In this document: piece by piece, positions 10,437 to 23,895 of the stretch | How positions within the stretch are numbered: the first letter of the stretch is position 1 | How the letters are laid out: each line of letters opens with the position of its first letter | From: Dolomedes plantarius | Taxonomy: Eukaryota > Arthropoda > Arachnida > Araneae > Dolomedidae | Assembly: GCA_907164885.2 (NCBI GenBank) | Contig: OU015501.1 | Location: forward strand, 63,980,693 to 64,044,692 | Length of the DNA stretch: 64,000 bases | Direction of reading: 5' to 3' | Made by a program: the position numbers and the translations under genes | The notes under the pieces: generated by a model | Databases searched by the model: none | What the model was told of the DNA's origin: nothing | Seen by the model: the letters and a program-made list of their open reading frames with translations, nothing else

Positions 10437-12315
10437 GGTCAGGTGTGGTAATTGTAAAAGTACATGAATGATCGAAACATTTAAGTTATAAAAAATAGGA
10501 TATGGATTTAAAATTAAAATAACTGTCAATAATACTTATTTTACCCTTTGTTATTATGTTTCATATAAAAATTGATAATATGTCAATATTAAAGAGCTCA
10601 GAAATACAGTTTGCAATTAACTCTTCCATTTACATTTACCCCAACAACAAAGGGTAATTGTAAATGAGTATTTTCTTTATATTTTAAATAAAATGCAGGT
10701 ACAAAAATAGAGGGAATTGTAAGTTAGTTGACATTCTTATACTTCGTGTTGTATTTTCAAACTTAACCGCGTGCTTATAATTATAATTTTAAATGATAAA
10801 ATAGGTGGCGCTTTAAGAAGCAATAGTACCAATCGATTCCTGGCACACCATCCTTAAATGGTGTATTGAGATTGTTCACTGTTACATAATAAAAAACATT
10901 TTTTAAATTAAGATATTTATTACAATGTTGATAACATTCTATTATTTCGCAGTTAACCCATTCGAGCCTTAGCTTTGATGCTATTCACCGACCTAGTTTT
11001 CTCCATCTACCCAAGTCTATCCCCATATCTCGGGCAGGTTTGGTCCACCATCTCCACCAACTCAATTTCAACTTGATACGATAAGGCTGTAGAACGGCCA
11101 GCCTTTAATCTATAAATAGAATTTTTCTACCTTTTGTTCGATGAAAATTAACACTTCCAGTCACTCCATAACGATCTTGCGCTTGTGAGAAAGTGAAGAC
11201 TTATTGTCTACATCCACGACTGCTCTTAGTACATCCTCTTCAGAGTAAAAAGTCCACATAATCAAAAATCACTTACGGACCTGTTACGAATTTTGTAAAT
11301 ATTGCATTTCGTTTCGTTAAATACCTTCTATGAAAGAGCTCCTATAGCTATGTATTTAACATGGGAGTCTCTGGTAATCTAGCGAATATGAGGGTTATCG
11401 TCAAATTGACGATGGCTTTAGTTGCTTATTTTGGTCGTCAAATTTGGCTATATTCCACCACATTTGGTGATATTGCGCCAAATGGTCGACAACTTGTCGA
11501 CTCAACCTTTCTAGAAGCTTTTAGAATATCTAGCTGACTGACCGATAGGGGGCGCTTTGGAATCTATACATATACATGACATTGGCATTGGAACTCAGTT
11601 CAATTTCCTAGTGAAAACTGAATGTGTTGAAACTGCGTTAATTGGCTTGTATTGTATGGGAAATTCTGATATCCTGACTTGTGTTTTATTTGACTTGCAT
11701 TTTTCCTGACGTGTGTTTGAATTTGTGTATACGCCTGAAGAATTTACAAATTAATAAATTTATTGTTTGAGAACTTACTGAACAGATTTTAATCAATCTT
11801 AACGAACCCAGGAAAACGGAACAGTACTAGGTACTGCCTTTTTTATTAATATTGAATTATAGTCTGATGCTACGATTGCTATTTGGTAGATTATTTATTA
11901 AACAACTGAATTCTTAAGTACCCGAAATCCTATTTACAATTATTCCATTCAGAAAACGTTGCTAGGTAATTGTAAACTGAATGCAGCTTGAGCTTATCTT
12001 GGGAATCTTTACATAACAGTATCACTAGTTAATAGTGAATTTTATATTTACTTTGCAATTATTTTTCTTAAGTATTAGCTGTATTTGTTTTCAATATAAA
12101 GATTTTTCTAAGTTCTGCAAAATCGTTTATCAAACTTTTTTGACAGAAGAACTTCAGTCACAAATATTAACAGATAACCTCCACATAGAATTTCAAAAAC
12201 ACTGCAATTTTGGAGAGATGATGTAATGGCAAGGTAGCAGTATTCCTTGCCTCAGATCAGGAAATTTCCCTTTTGTTTACAACTACCCCGAATTTTCAAT
12301 TACCCCACCTGACTC
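10437..12315. mobile_element. Candidate DNA transposon with repeated subterminal motifs, invaded by an LTR
   Basis: The ends are inverted: GGTCAGGTGTGGTAATTG (10437) against the complement of caattaccccacctgac (12299-12315), both next to TA (10435-10436 and 12316-12317). A motif close to GGGTAATTGTAAAT recurs near both ends in both orientations: 10447, 10628 (reverse), 10652, 10712, 11932 (reverse), 11965, 12275 (reverse) and 12293 (reverse). Clustered subterminal copies are typical of transposase-binding sites. No transposase is present. The middle is occupied by the probable solo LTR at 11282-11823. Confidence 0.6.
11282..11823 (+). repeat. Probable solo LTR (gypsy-type)
   Basis: This 542-bp stretch has ends TGTTACG and CGGAACA, near-inverted and of the TG...CA type. 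An AATAAA lies at 11752-11757 near the 3' end, and composition is less AT-rich than the flanks, with 'tagggggcgctttgg'-like words. No paired LTR or internal region is seen. I cannot find a clean target duplication (flanks ggacc and gtact), so the boundaries are tentative. Confidence 0.55.
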
Positions 12316-12739
12316 TATGCCATTTTATCAACTTTGTAACGTGGGCAATACTTTTTTACCTAATTCAATAGGAATTTACTTTAATTAGAGATTAATGTTT
12401 TTTTATATTATTAAAATATATTTTTGTTTTCAACTTTTTTCATTTCATTATTTCTAGATTTTACATCATTATTTAATTAACATAAAAAGAATGTCCTTAT
12501 AACAAAAATTGGTAGTGGAAGAATTCAACGGATTAACGAAAACCTCAACTATAGAAGAATTAATATAATGATTGCTATATTACGGTATCATTTGTCTTAC
12601 CCCGTTAAGCTTATAATGGCACGTCTCTCCTTCTCTTGCATTGTTTCTTTCACTTTAGAAAAATTTATCTTGCTCGAGAATAGAACCAAGTTTTTCGTGC
12701 TTATTGGGTAAATGTGATCAAGATTGCATTACAGTTATA
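12316..12739. other. AT-rich stretch
   Basis: Nothing recognised. Confidence 0.5.
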
Positions 12740-13608
<869 letters not shown>

Positions 13609-13630
13609 CACACACACACACACACACACA

Positions 13631-13674
<44 letters not shown>

Positions 13675-13676
13675 TA
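13609..13676. repeat. Compound (CA)n(TA)n(TG)n microsatellite
   Basis: CA run 13609-13633, TA run 13634-13665, then a short GTGTGTG. The compound is roughly self-complementary at its ends. Confidence 0.92.
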
Positions 13677-15078
13677 GTTATGTTTTACAGCTTAGACTTA
13701 TAATAAAAATATAAAATAAAACATTTTGTACTTTTATCAGAAGTATCCACTACAAAGGCATGATATTTCCAGAGATAATTTGAAGAATGTTTATATTCTC
13801 GTAGGGATAACTCATGAAGTAATAATTTCGGAAGAGGAACACCAGAAATAAAATTGTGAGGTTTCTATTCTTCAGACATAATATTTTGTAATATTTTCGT
13901 CTCTGCCCCGTTTGAATACTTTTCTTGATTAAATCCTCTTTTTTACTGAACAAAAACACCTAGTTTGACTTTCAGAGGGAAGCAATTTTATCATCAGTCA
14001 CAACCAGAACTAAACTGACTTTGCGGAAATTAGTCGATTCCGCAAAGCCGTGTCTAAATAATGTTTTACGAATGAGATGTTGGAAATTTTAAAAACATGT
14101 ATTTTAAAGAGCATTTTTTATCATTAGCGTGATCCGCTTTAAATAATGTTTAGGATCATTTGCTACTTATGAATTCAGATTCCAAACTGAGAAGAGTTTA
14201 CTCTGATGTTGCATAAATTTGGTAAAATCCCTGCATGGAATCCGGAAAATCTCTATAATGCAACTTTCAGATAAGATGATTATTTATTGTCTCCTGGAAG
14301 TAAAAATTGTTGCGTTCCGACAGATCTTAGTAGTCGTTTGGTTAGTTTGTTAGCATTCTAATTTTCTTCTTGATTATATTCAGGTATTATTATTATTTGT
14401 TTATGTCTGCCGCATCATGATCTAAGTAATTTTACATGTACTTACCTATCCAGTGAGTAGATTGTCTAGGTTTACTAGCAAGAAGTATAGTAAAAAATTA
14501 AAAGATAAACTAATTTTACAGCTAGACTTACAATAAAAACTGATGCAGACAAATATAGCAAAAACAATTTTTTGCAACATATCGCCAACCTAGAGACCAC
14601 ACCATTTAACATTTTACGTTAAATACGACTGCACGCTCTACTTTCCACTAATTACATTCTACTCTAGACACTAGTCGCTTGAACTGACAGGTTCAAATCT
14701 CCTGCTGTCCGGTCTAATCTGCGTAGAAAGTCACCCTCGATTGCCTTCTTTTATCAAGGCTTTCTCTATATCGGTTGCACCCCTAGCTAGCTGGGTAAAC
14801 TCGCTACTTCGCCTCGCTGCTTTTCTGCAAGATTTGTACGTTCATGACAATGTAATGCAACTTATACGGGTGTAATAATCTTACTAGCTTTTTTCGTTCC
14901 GATAAAAGCTAGTAAGATATTATCAAATTATTTCATCAATAGGAGAAAGAACATGAAATACTGATAATAAAAACAAAAACTATTAATGTAATATCTCACA
15001 ATAGCTGTCTTAACTGAAAGTATTCTTTATCATAACCATACTTTTTCTCTACTGGGTCTTTTTACTTTTATGTGGGAA
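13677..15078. other. AT-rich stretch with a hairpin and a lone B-box-like word
   Basis: A stem-loop lies at 14874-14925, with arms around ATCTTACTAGCTTTT and its complement. 'aggttcaaatctcc' at about 14690 resembles a pol III B box but has no convincing A box. No reading frame was recognised. Confidence 0.45.
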
Positions 15079-15865
15079 CTAGCTGAAAACCCGTACTCGT
15101 TACGGAGTACGTTCAAATAAATACAACGGTCAATGTATGCAATTAATGCCAAAAATATGTATATATATACATATTTATAATAAATACAACGATTGATGTA
15201 AAAAACGAAAAATATATTTATAAAAAATCGTAGCAATTATTTTTATAGACCAAAATAATCTAGTAGAAATATTCAAACTAAATCTCATAGAACATACTAA
15301 AGAATATAGTACAGTTAATACAGTACAGTTTGAGAAACATTTCTTTTTACTGTATGTTAATATTTTTTCGGATAATATCCAATCGTCTGCCGCACTAGCA
15401 AGGAAAACAAGTTTTCTTTGTCTATTTAATTGTTATGCATGGGACGCACAAGTTAAAAGAAAAGAAACCTCCGTGACCAGCATTTAATAACTTAAATTCT
15501 AAAAATTAATCTTTAAAAATTCACCAAAAATCAGAAATGGAGGTAAAGATTCGAAAAGATTTCATTTAAAAGAAATTTTTATGAGCTTTCTTGTGATATA
15601 AATTTTATAACCCTCGGATTATTATTTTAAATGCAAAATTTAAAGAATATTACAAAAAAGCTTAAAAATTTAATTTTAAAAAATCTAAGAAGAATTTTTC
15701 AAAAATTTCTCTTAGTGCAGCCCTACACTATAAGAAGAATCGCCATGCAAAATTTCAGCCCTTTATGCCCAGCGGTTTGGTCTGTGCGTTGTCTGTCAGT
15801 CAGTCAGTAAATCAGTCAATCAGTCAGTCAGTCAGTCAGTTACGGAACTGTTTTATATATATAGA
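15079..15865 (-). mobile_element. Non-autonomous Helitron, minus orientation
   Basis: On the minus strand the 5' end is TCTATATATATAAAAC, next to A. It is followed by a (CTGA)n run and 'gcataaagggctgaaat'. The 3' end is a hairpin with stem GTACTC/GAGTAC, then 'gggttttcagCTAG', followed by T. All Helitron end rules are met. It encodes no Rep/helicase and must rely on another copy. Confidence 0.82.
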
Positions 15866-18800
15866 TGATACAGACGGGGAAAATTATCAGATGGATCATA
15901 ACTCACAAATAATACAGTTATTATAAAACTTCTATAGGGAAACTTCTATAGTGAATATCTAAATCTAGCGTGAAAGAAACTATATCCCTATCTAAAAGGC
16001 ACTCTAAATTATCTCTTTTATTAACTCCTAACAACCATTTGTCTCAATCATTTTTACTTGTGTTTGAAGGAAATAATTTTTAGTTTTAAATCGTTTTGAT
16101 AGTAAAATAAAATTATTTGACTACCGTACTGGGTAGGAAATTGTACCTTAATTGTATTTTCATTAATTTAAATGATTAATTTTCCCATTCGGATCTTAAT
16201 AGGCCTTATTTTAAGAGTTAATTTAAGTCAAGCCTATAGGAAAAGCTACGTTAGTATACATGACAGATGCATTTGAGGTGATTCATTTTAGTAAATCCAG
16301 ACATTAAAGGGAAGTGAATAAATGCACTTCAAAGTAAATTTAAATATGGTATTTTAATATACTTCACAGTCTTCAACTTTTAGATGCAAATGAGAGTATT
16401 AAAGAATTTTTCAGGTTTTGATTTGGCATTGCAATTTAAGATGTTTTGAGTAATTTTTACGGGTAAGGTGTTTCGATAACATATTTTCCACTGTGGTGAT
16501 ATAACTCGCAAATTACATGCTCTGTCTTTATATCTATAAGTCGGTTTCCTACTTAACTGCAGTCGACTTTATGTCGTAATCTATTAATGTGATCAATATT
16601 GAAATCTCTCAAATATGGCATTAATAAATTAATTAAATTTCTCATTCACGTAAGAATATACTCTTTGTTGCCCTGTTATTAAGGTAAGTTGCGTATGTCC
16701 TGTAATTTCCTTTATGTAAGCATTCGAAATTTTACTTCTTCATTTATAGTCGAAAATATGCATGGTTTGAATACTTACAATGCATTATTTTACATTTCTT
16801 TTAGCTCCTCTTAGCACTTTTTTAACTGCTGAACTCTTTTTTTCTTTTTGAATTAATCCGCTTTTTTCAACCAGCACCTTTATATCAACTATGCTCTCTC
16901 TTTTTATATTCTTACAAAATTTTCTACGTGGAATTTTGCAAGCATCGGATGGTATTTCTCTAACATTTCTGCCCTCTCTGTTATAATCTAAATATCTAGA
17001 TAAGACAAATGTGAAATCCTTCTTAAACTCTAATCATATAATTTTCTCAAGCACGTGAAATCCCCTTCAGTGTTTCAAGGCTTTACGGCCTTTATTCAGT
17101 AATAAATATTAGATGCGTGGCAGGTTATCAGTCAGAGAAGACGTGTAAATGATTCATCAAATTTAATTGGGGATGTTGATGTTATCTTATTTCATACCAT
17201 AATCATTTGCAATGCTTTTCAGATTATTTTCAAATTTTACGCACGATTTTTATCATATATATTCGTAATGGCCTCGATCAGTTTCTGAGGAATAGTGAAA
17301 ATAATACCATACTTTTCTAGTGATTTTTAATGTTAGTCACCGATGTTAAACTGTCAAATTTTTTGCCATTTTTTAAAAAATATTATTGACGTTATATACG
17401 AAGATTATGGAATAGGATGATTTTGAAATATTACTGTAAGATATAGGAAATAAAATGAATTTTGATTTCTTTAATTTTTGATAAATACACTTAAAGGATC
17501 TTAAAGAGTCAGCAAAAGGTTGTAAAATTGATATTTATCTCAAATTTTAATGTTATAGTTAAAGTACGAGTACATAAATTGTATTTTCAACCTGGTTTAT
17601 GAAAAGTCAGAGAGTGGCTCAAAAAAGAAAAGAGAATTGGTGAGGTCTCATTGGATCTTAAATTATCAGTCAAAAGCAAATTAGCCATATAATGCAGAAC
17701 CTTCATTTAGAAATATTATTAACTCCCCGAGGTTACTGGATGGAAGTATGCATTTCTGCATTGAATTATTAATGTGTCGCAGAGCATGCGAATATAATAT
17801 AGACGAGTGATAATTGGTTGCTCCTGAGCATAATACAAAAGGTATATTATAGGGCTTTTAGAGCCACCTGTGTTTCCCAAACATATCTTAGCTATTCATC
17901 ATTCAGTCACTTACTGAGTGCTTGGCCAGTGACAGTGGGTGAAATTTAGCTGGCTTCTCTATGATCCATTATCAAACAATCATAGCACAATAAATAATGG
18001 TCTAATCGTCGATGAACAGCCCATACATGCTGGAGGAAAAACGGTCGTAGTTGCTAGTGAACTCAGCAGAACTTCACGGACTCTGGGAATCGTAAGATAA
18101 CACTCAGGGGTCCAAGGGTCTTCAGGTAATAAAGCCTTTCCTAAACAAATCATATGAAAGGTGGATTTCGAAGAACTATGAGTCGAAAAAAATTTTTGAA
18201 ATATAAAAGATTGACAATAAAAGATAAATTTACTTAACTATTACTTAGAACTATTTTCTAATGAAAACCTCTCAGTATCTCCGCACTAAGGATTACCAGT
18301 TATGAGAAATATACCATTGATAACGGAATACTGTACTTAAGAACTAAATAAAAAATCTGGCTTTACATGGAACATCACACGAGAATGAAATACTGAAGCG
18401 AATACTGAATACTGAATTGTTTGAAATGCAGAATCGAATCCTGGCTGTTATTTTGGCAAAGATCTGCACTACTAAAATACAATTATATTAATATACATTT
18501 AAAATATATTTAAATATATTTTTACAGTTCCAAGTCCTACATCAAGTTTATCAATCAATTTTATGTATATAAATAACATCCCGCCTAGGTTGATTGCTGA
18601 TCTGACTTCAGTTCATTTCTATCATCTCGCACAATGTCGTCTAAACTGGCCCCGCTCGGCAGAAACTGGATTTGGGTTTACTTTGTTTAAAGCACCCCTT
18701 TTTACCAATATCCCTCATTCCCAAGTGAGTGAAAAGCATTCCCAAAATTTGCTGACACTTGCCACCCAGGGGAAGGTGATATGAGACTATTGCGAAAGAT

Positions 18801-20365
18801 TTAACAAGAACTATGGCCAGGAAGGGAACGGAATAAATCTAATTACTAAACAATAAATAATGCTTTCTTATGCCTCTATAAATGATACGCGATTTGCAAA
18901 TTTTTTAGACTAACAAGCGCAAATATAGCTGTAGTTCCTAAAACATCTTTTTAAAGAGGAAAATGATTATAAAATCAAAATGGTTTGTTCTTTTCAGAAT
19001 ATATGATAGAATATTAACCAGAAAGATAATGAAAGCTTTTTTTTTTCTCACGGAAGCACTTGGTCGTGTAGACATTTATTTGCTTACTGAAAGATAAAAT
19101 TATTGAAAAAATTATATTTCAAAAACATATCTTATGCATACATTCAAAGATTAACAATATAACTTATCCTAAATTTTGAAGATAGGACATACAAATCTCT
19201 CCTTAAAAATATCATTTTCTTAGATTTGAATACTTCTTATAAATGATATTTAATAATATTTCAATAATTAGATATTTTTATTGGAAATATTAAGGATTCC
19301 TAGAAAATGGATGATGTGTAATAACAGAGATAATTTTGAATGTTAAACTTGAGAATGTAAAGTAATATTTTATTAGGAATGATAATTTATTATTTTCATT
19401 TCTAGACATTTATGACCGCACTCAGTCGTAATTTTCCTTTTTATATTCCCTAAGAGCTACATTATTCAAGTCTTTAGTTGAATTTGTATTTTTCTACGAC
19501 AGATTTTCTCCTTAAACGCTTGCGTGTTCAGTGTATTGAAGAAGATTGTGGGATGTTTTTTAAAGAAAACCATCAATTAAAATTTTTGAAAAAGTATCTT
19601 CCTTTATTCATGGTAATCATTTAAAACTTTTTATAGTTTCTAGATCCGTAAAGGGATTTTGCTGTCGTAAATAATGACCATTTTACTATTATTTCTATAA
19701 CTAAAATTCCGTAGACTTATGTGTTTATACTCTTTAGACCGTTGTTAAGTACTGATTAATCATTTTCTGTTCCGGTTTTCAATGATGTTTGTTTCCCCAT
19801 AGCAGAATCTCGTGTTTCTTAATCCTAGTATTCTTTTGTGCCGAATACAAGATTAAATTGCGAACTATACACAGAGTTAGGAAGTATGGAATGAAACGAA
19901 TTTATTATTTAATTGAACGACTTAATACCCAACGAAATTAAAGTAAAAACTAATTTGGAAAGGAATCATTTTATATTTTTGTTGAAACTAGTTTTCAATT
20001 ACGTTCGCTCTTCTTTAACCAATTCTCGCACCACCATATTTTTCTAAACCTCTGTGAGAAGTGAGATAAAGCTTTCAACAATATGAAATTTTAGAAAGCT
20101 CGAAACCGAACGAATTTATCTTTAATATCCTTAATCTAAAGAGAGAAATTTCTCTAGATACTGAACAGAGGAAACCTAATCTGTTAAAAAAGCTGCCTAC
20201 GCGAGGTCACTCCAGGAGTTGTAACCAAGTTTACTGGAGACTAATCAAGTTCCCGGAGATGGTGACATGTTTGAATAAGTGGAAGGAAGAGAATAGGGAG
20301 TGGTAGAAATTTAAGTTAACGTACGACTGGTGGTTGAAAGGCCTATTGGCAAATACATTAATATA
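15866..20365. other. 4.5-kb AT-rich stretch, no gene recognised
   Basis: I see no domain-bearing frame, microsatellite or paired terminal repeats. A 73-residue open frame at 18563-18784 is not recognisable. This could be intergenic or intronic. Confidence 0.5.
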
Positions 20366-20944
20366 CAGGGTGTTTTAAATATAATCACCCAATTTGAAAT
20401 GAGTAGAATTATGAAAAATATTGAACACAGAAACTTAAAATTAATTTTATATTACATGGATAACCACAAAGTTTTTTTACAAATCGAATTAAAGGTGCTA
20501 AATATGCCCACCTTGGATGCACGACATATGTCTATACGGTAGGCAAATTCGTCCTAAACTTTTGCGAGCATGTCTTCATACACTGCTTCCATAATTGTTT
20601 TGTGTACATAGACAACCCGTGTCTTGGAATTGTTTATACCATCACCTAAGGCTCTGAGAGGTAGAACTTCAATCTACCAGGGTTTTGTCGATGAAAATCC
20701 TGCTGAACAGTTGTTATGGACTCACACTTCACAAAGCATAGAACACAAAATGATTTCTGTTGTGCAGTCGGCATCTTTACAAACACTGAAGTGGCGGGCG
20801 AAGGAAGAGCGTTAGTGCTACTTGGCAGCAACTGCATGAAACTCGAGATGTCCCTTTTCTGCCTATACATTATTCGATCAAGACGGATTAAAGATGAATA
20901 GTTATGATATTTTTAAATCGGATGATTCTTTTTGAAACACCCTG
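20366..20944 (-). mobile_element. Short Tc1/mariner-related element with DUF4817-like remnant
   Basis: Terminal inverted repeats of ~32 bp begin CAGGGTGTTT(T/C)AAA, with TA flanking both ends (20364-20365 and 20945-20946). The 579-bp interior carries a minus-strand frame (20646-20870) whose segment TAQQKSFCVLCFVKCESITT resembles the start of the DUF4817 helix-turn-helix found at the N-terminus of some arthropod transposases. The DDE catalytic part is absent, so this is an internally deleted, non-autonomous copy. Confidence 0.72.
20646..20870 (-). pseudogene. DUF4817-like DNA-binding fragment of a transposase
   Basis: This short open frame of 74 codons has its recognisable part after an internal Met (MPTAQQKSF...). 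The pattern QQK-x-x-CV-x-x-F-x-(8)-TTVQ-x-x-F-x-R fits DUF4817, a helix-turn-helix domain. After about 30 residues the match is lost and the frame ends before any catalytic domain. It lies wholly inside the 20366-20944 element. It would at most bind element ends. Called by pattern memory. Confidence 0.6.
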
Positions 20945-20946
20945 TA

Positions 20947-21798
20947 CTTTCTTTCCATTCAACGGTAATTTATATACTCAAGTCAAGTCGAAATAATATT
21001 TTGTTTGTTGAAATAACTTATAATTTTTTACTTCTTGTCCTTGGCCATGCCAAATTTATATAGTTATATTAAAAAATATATTAGTTTTTACGCAAAGCAA
21101 TTGTAAGCCTACAACACCACTCCTTTACTTAAGTAATGAACAAGATTACTACTTTTGCTGGTTTTTTACTCGTTTTTCATGTTAAACATATGGATGCATA
21201 TTTTATAAAATAAAGTAAGAAGTACAAAAAAAGTAAATAGAATTTAAAAGCATGGCATTTTCAGGGCGATTTTATTTGAAAGAAAATGGTTTGATATTGA
21301 ACAAAAGTAAATCGAATCCGATTTAGTTTGGAGAACAAAATATCAACCTGAAGAAGTTTGTCAGTTTTGATTTAGAAAGAAAAATCTGCCATGAGTTCAG
21401 GAGTTTTATTTGTAGCTATAAGGAATCACACATATAAACTTGTCTTCAGGAATTTCAACAATTCTAAATATATTCTACCCTCAACTACGAGCCATCAAAA
21501 GAAATATGCATTGAATGGCAAGACAACAAAATAGTCCTTTCAAAAATATTGTCTTTGAGAATAAAATAAATGAAGCTTTTCTTGTTGTGTCTAACAGGGA
21601 TTCTATTTTGGTAAAATAATCTGCAAAGAATTATTTTCCGATTCAAAATTTCTTTTTGAAACACACTTTTTTCATTATTCTTCTGTAGGTTTTTTATCCT
21701 TTTCAAGAAATTCTTGCAAAAATTAAAATTCATTCATCTTGTTTTATATGTTTCTATGAGGACTGTTTTACTAACAGAAATCGTAATGGTAAAACTAA

Positions 21799-21800
<2 letters not shown>
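20947..21800. other. AT-rich stretch
   Basis: Nothing recognised. Confidence 0.5.

Positions 21801-21858
<58 letters not shown>
21801..21858. repeat. (TA)n microsatellite
   Basis: Perfect TA run of about 58 bp. Confidence 0.95.
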
Positions 21859-21863
<5 letters not shown>

Positions 21864-21982
21864 GAAATCTCCATAGCTATTATTCCTTGATTTATATGAC
21901 CACTGCTAATTAGTTTTGTCTAAATCCTTTGTAATAATGAAAATTGAAGAAGTTAAGGTCCCCCAAAGATAATGTTTATGCA

Positions 21983-22238
21983 CATATCGCTCACTCCTTT
22001 CAACAATGTCATATCTCAAAAATCGGTGATTTTTAGTCATGCTTGTTTTCAGAATGCCCTGAAAGAGTAGTATATCCCTGCATGATCGAAGTATCTTACC
22101 TCTTAATATTTAGCCACTAGAAGGCAGAATAAAAATTTATTTTCATTACATTTCAATGCACTTTTAAACTTTCAAATCACTCTCCTGAGCAATCGTGTTT
22201 TTTTAGATATGATATTGTTGAAAGGAGTGAGAGATATG
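21983..22238 (+). mobile_element. MITE family 1, copy B
   Basis: The ends are CATATCGCTCACTCCTTTC and its complement. The interior includes 'gccctgaaagagtagtatat' and 'ttaatatttagccactaga'. Flanking words gtttatg(ca) and (tg)agtttatg suggest a 7-8-bp target duplication, which would point to a hAT- or MULE-type mobiliser. Confidence 0.82.
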
Positions 22239-23516
22239 TGAGTTTATGACCTCAAATTCTTAATCATCATACTACTTGTCCAAGCTCTAGTTTCGGGCAG
22301 TTTTTGAACAAAGGAGTAGGAAAGTGTAGAGTTTGGTGTTTTCGCACACCATGACGACTAAAAAATGGCTGATGGATTGGTATTTCTTCCTGAAATTACT
22401 TTTCAGCCTTGAACTCCTTTCCTGTCCATCCACGAAAGACCTCTTAATAAGTTTTTATAGCTTTTATTCAGTCCAAATTTACCCAACTTCTAGGCTGGTA
22501 TCCTAAAACCTAAACTGCCCCGGAATTGTAAGGAAATATTGTTTCCAATGAATTTTCATTATACATCATCTTTTTTTTTATTGCCAATGTCTTAGGGGAA
22601 TGGTATTATTAATGTTATTAAAGATATATGCTGACAGTAATCTTATATATATTTCAATAAGGAAGTTGACGTTTTAAAAATTCTGGTATTTAACATCTCT
22701 AATACCTTCTACAGTTCCAAATCTGAAATCCCATTTAAAGCTAGTATTGTTTGAATTGAGATCAGTTACTATCTGCAGCCATATTAAACCGCCATTTTGC
22801 AATGCCGAGATCTGCAAATTTAGTATTTCCTTTATAAAGCAACTCTGTTGCGAGTGTTTATGCCTAGCTTACAAGGATTGTAATGAACTTGTCATCATAA
22901 TTTCGGGGCATGGGACTGTTAATATATTTCGTGCACATAACTAATACATTAATTAATATTTGATGTTTGTAAGATACGATAATAATTGAATTCCAAAATA
23001 CGGAATATTCCGCGGAATCTGTATTCTAATTTGCAAACTCATTTGACTAACTGCATTGTAAATCTGTTGAAGTCCGATTCTGTGGATGTTATTGGATAAA
23101 AATATGTAAAAATATGTATATCATGTAAAATTTATTAGTATATTTACAGTTCTACTTACGTTATATGTCTCAAAACAAGATAAAAATTGTTTGTGAAATA
23201 GATTTTACGGATTTCTTTCAGTAATCCCGGATTTCTCTAATCGTATCCTTTATTACACAACATAATTTTTTTTAAAACACAAAAACAAAAAATACGAAAA
23301 GATTACTGTATTATATCCAAAAATGTAATTGGATATCGATGGTGATTGTAATGATCTATTGGCATGTCGGGCTTCAGTCCTTGTTCTCATAAACTCGAGG
23401 CCTATACAATACGCGATGAACTGTCCGGGTGATATAACAAACTGTTATTTTCAGTGACTTCTCATTTTATCCAAATTTCTTTTTAAGTTCAACGTCACAG
23501 GTTGTTGATATATATA
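22239..23516. other. AT-rich stretch
   Basis: No gene recognised. Confidence 0.5.
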
Positions 23517-23819
23517 TGAGATGTCCCGAATGGTCATCTCCTGAAAATACTGCAATCCAGTCCGTAACAAAAAGATTCCAAATCATATCGAATAATTGAA
23601 GTTTATTTGACGTAAAGATTAACACATCTTAATCACCTCGGAGCCAGCTCGCGTCTCTCGTAAAAGCGCGAAAATAGAATTAGGTCAGAGGGGTTGCCAG
23701 AATTGGCGGAGGAAGTTAGTATGTGGAAAGGCGAAGCATCTCGCCAACGCGTCGGAAAAGGTGTTACCAGATGAGAGAGAAAGTTCAGAAAGGGCGATTA
23801 AAGGTTATTAATAATATTA

Positions 23820-23822
<3 letters not shown>
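23517..23822. repeat. LTR-like dispersed repeat, copy 1
   Basis: It starts TGAGATGTCC and ends ATTATCA (TG...CA) and is ~306 bp. It shares most of its length with 50468-50770, including 'gcgcgaaaatagaattaggt' and 'ttggcggaggaa'. Both copies have (TA)n on the left and (CA)n(TA)n on the right. It could be a solo LTR, but no internal retroelement copy is present in this window to prove it. Confidence 0.6.

Positions 23823-23895
<73 letters not shown>
23821..23895. repeat. (CA)n(TA)n microsatellite
   Basis: CA run to about 23859, then TA. It directly joins the LTR-like repeat. Confidence 0.93.

Noticed and set aside
14600..14870. Possible tRNA or SINE, from the B-box-like 'aggttcaaatctcc'
   Set aside because: No A box at a proper distance and no cloverleaf pairing was found.
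15790..15842. (CAGT)n run that could be read as a short tandem array or CRISPR-like repeat
   Set aside because: It is a simple tetranucleotide repeat inside a Helitron 5' region, with no spacers.
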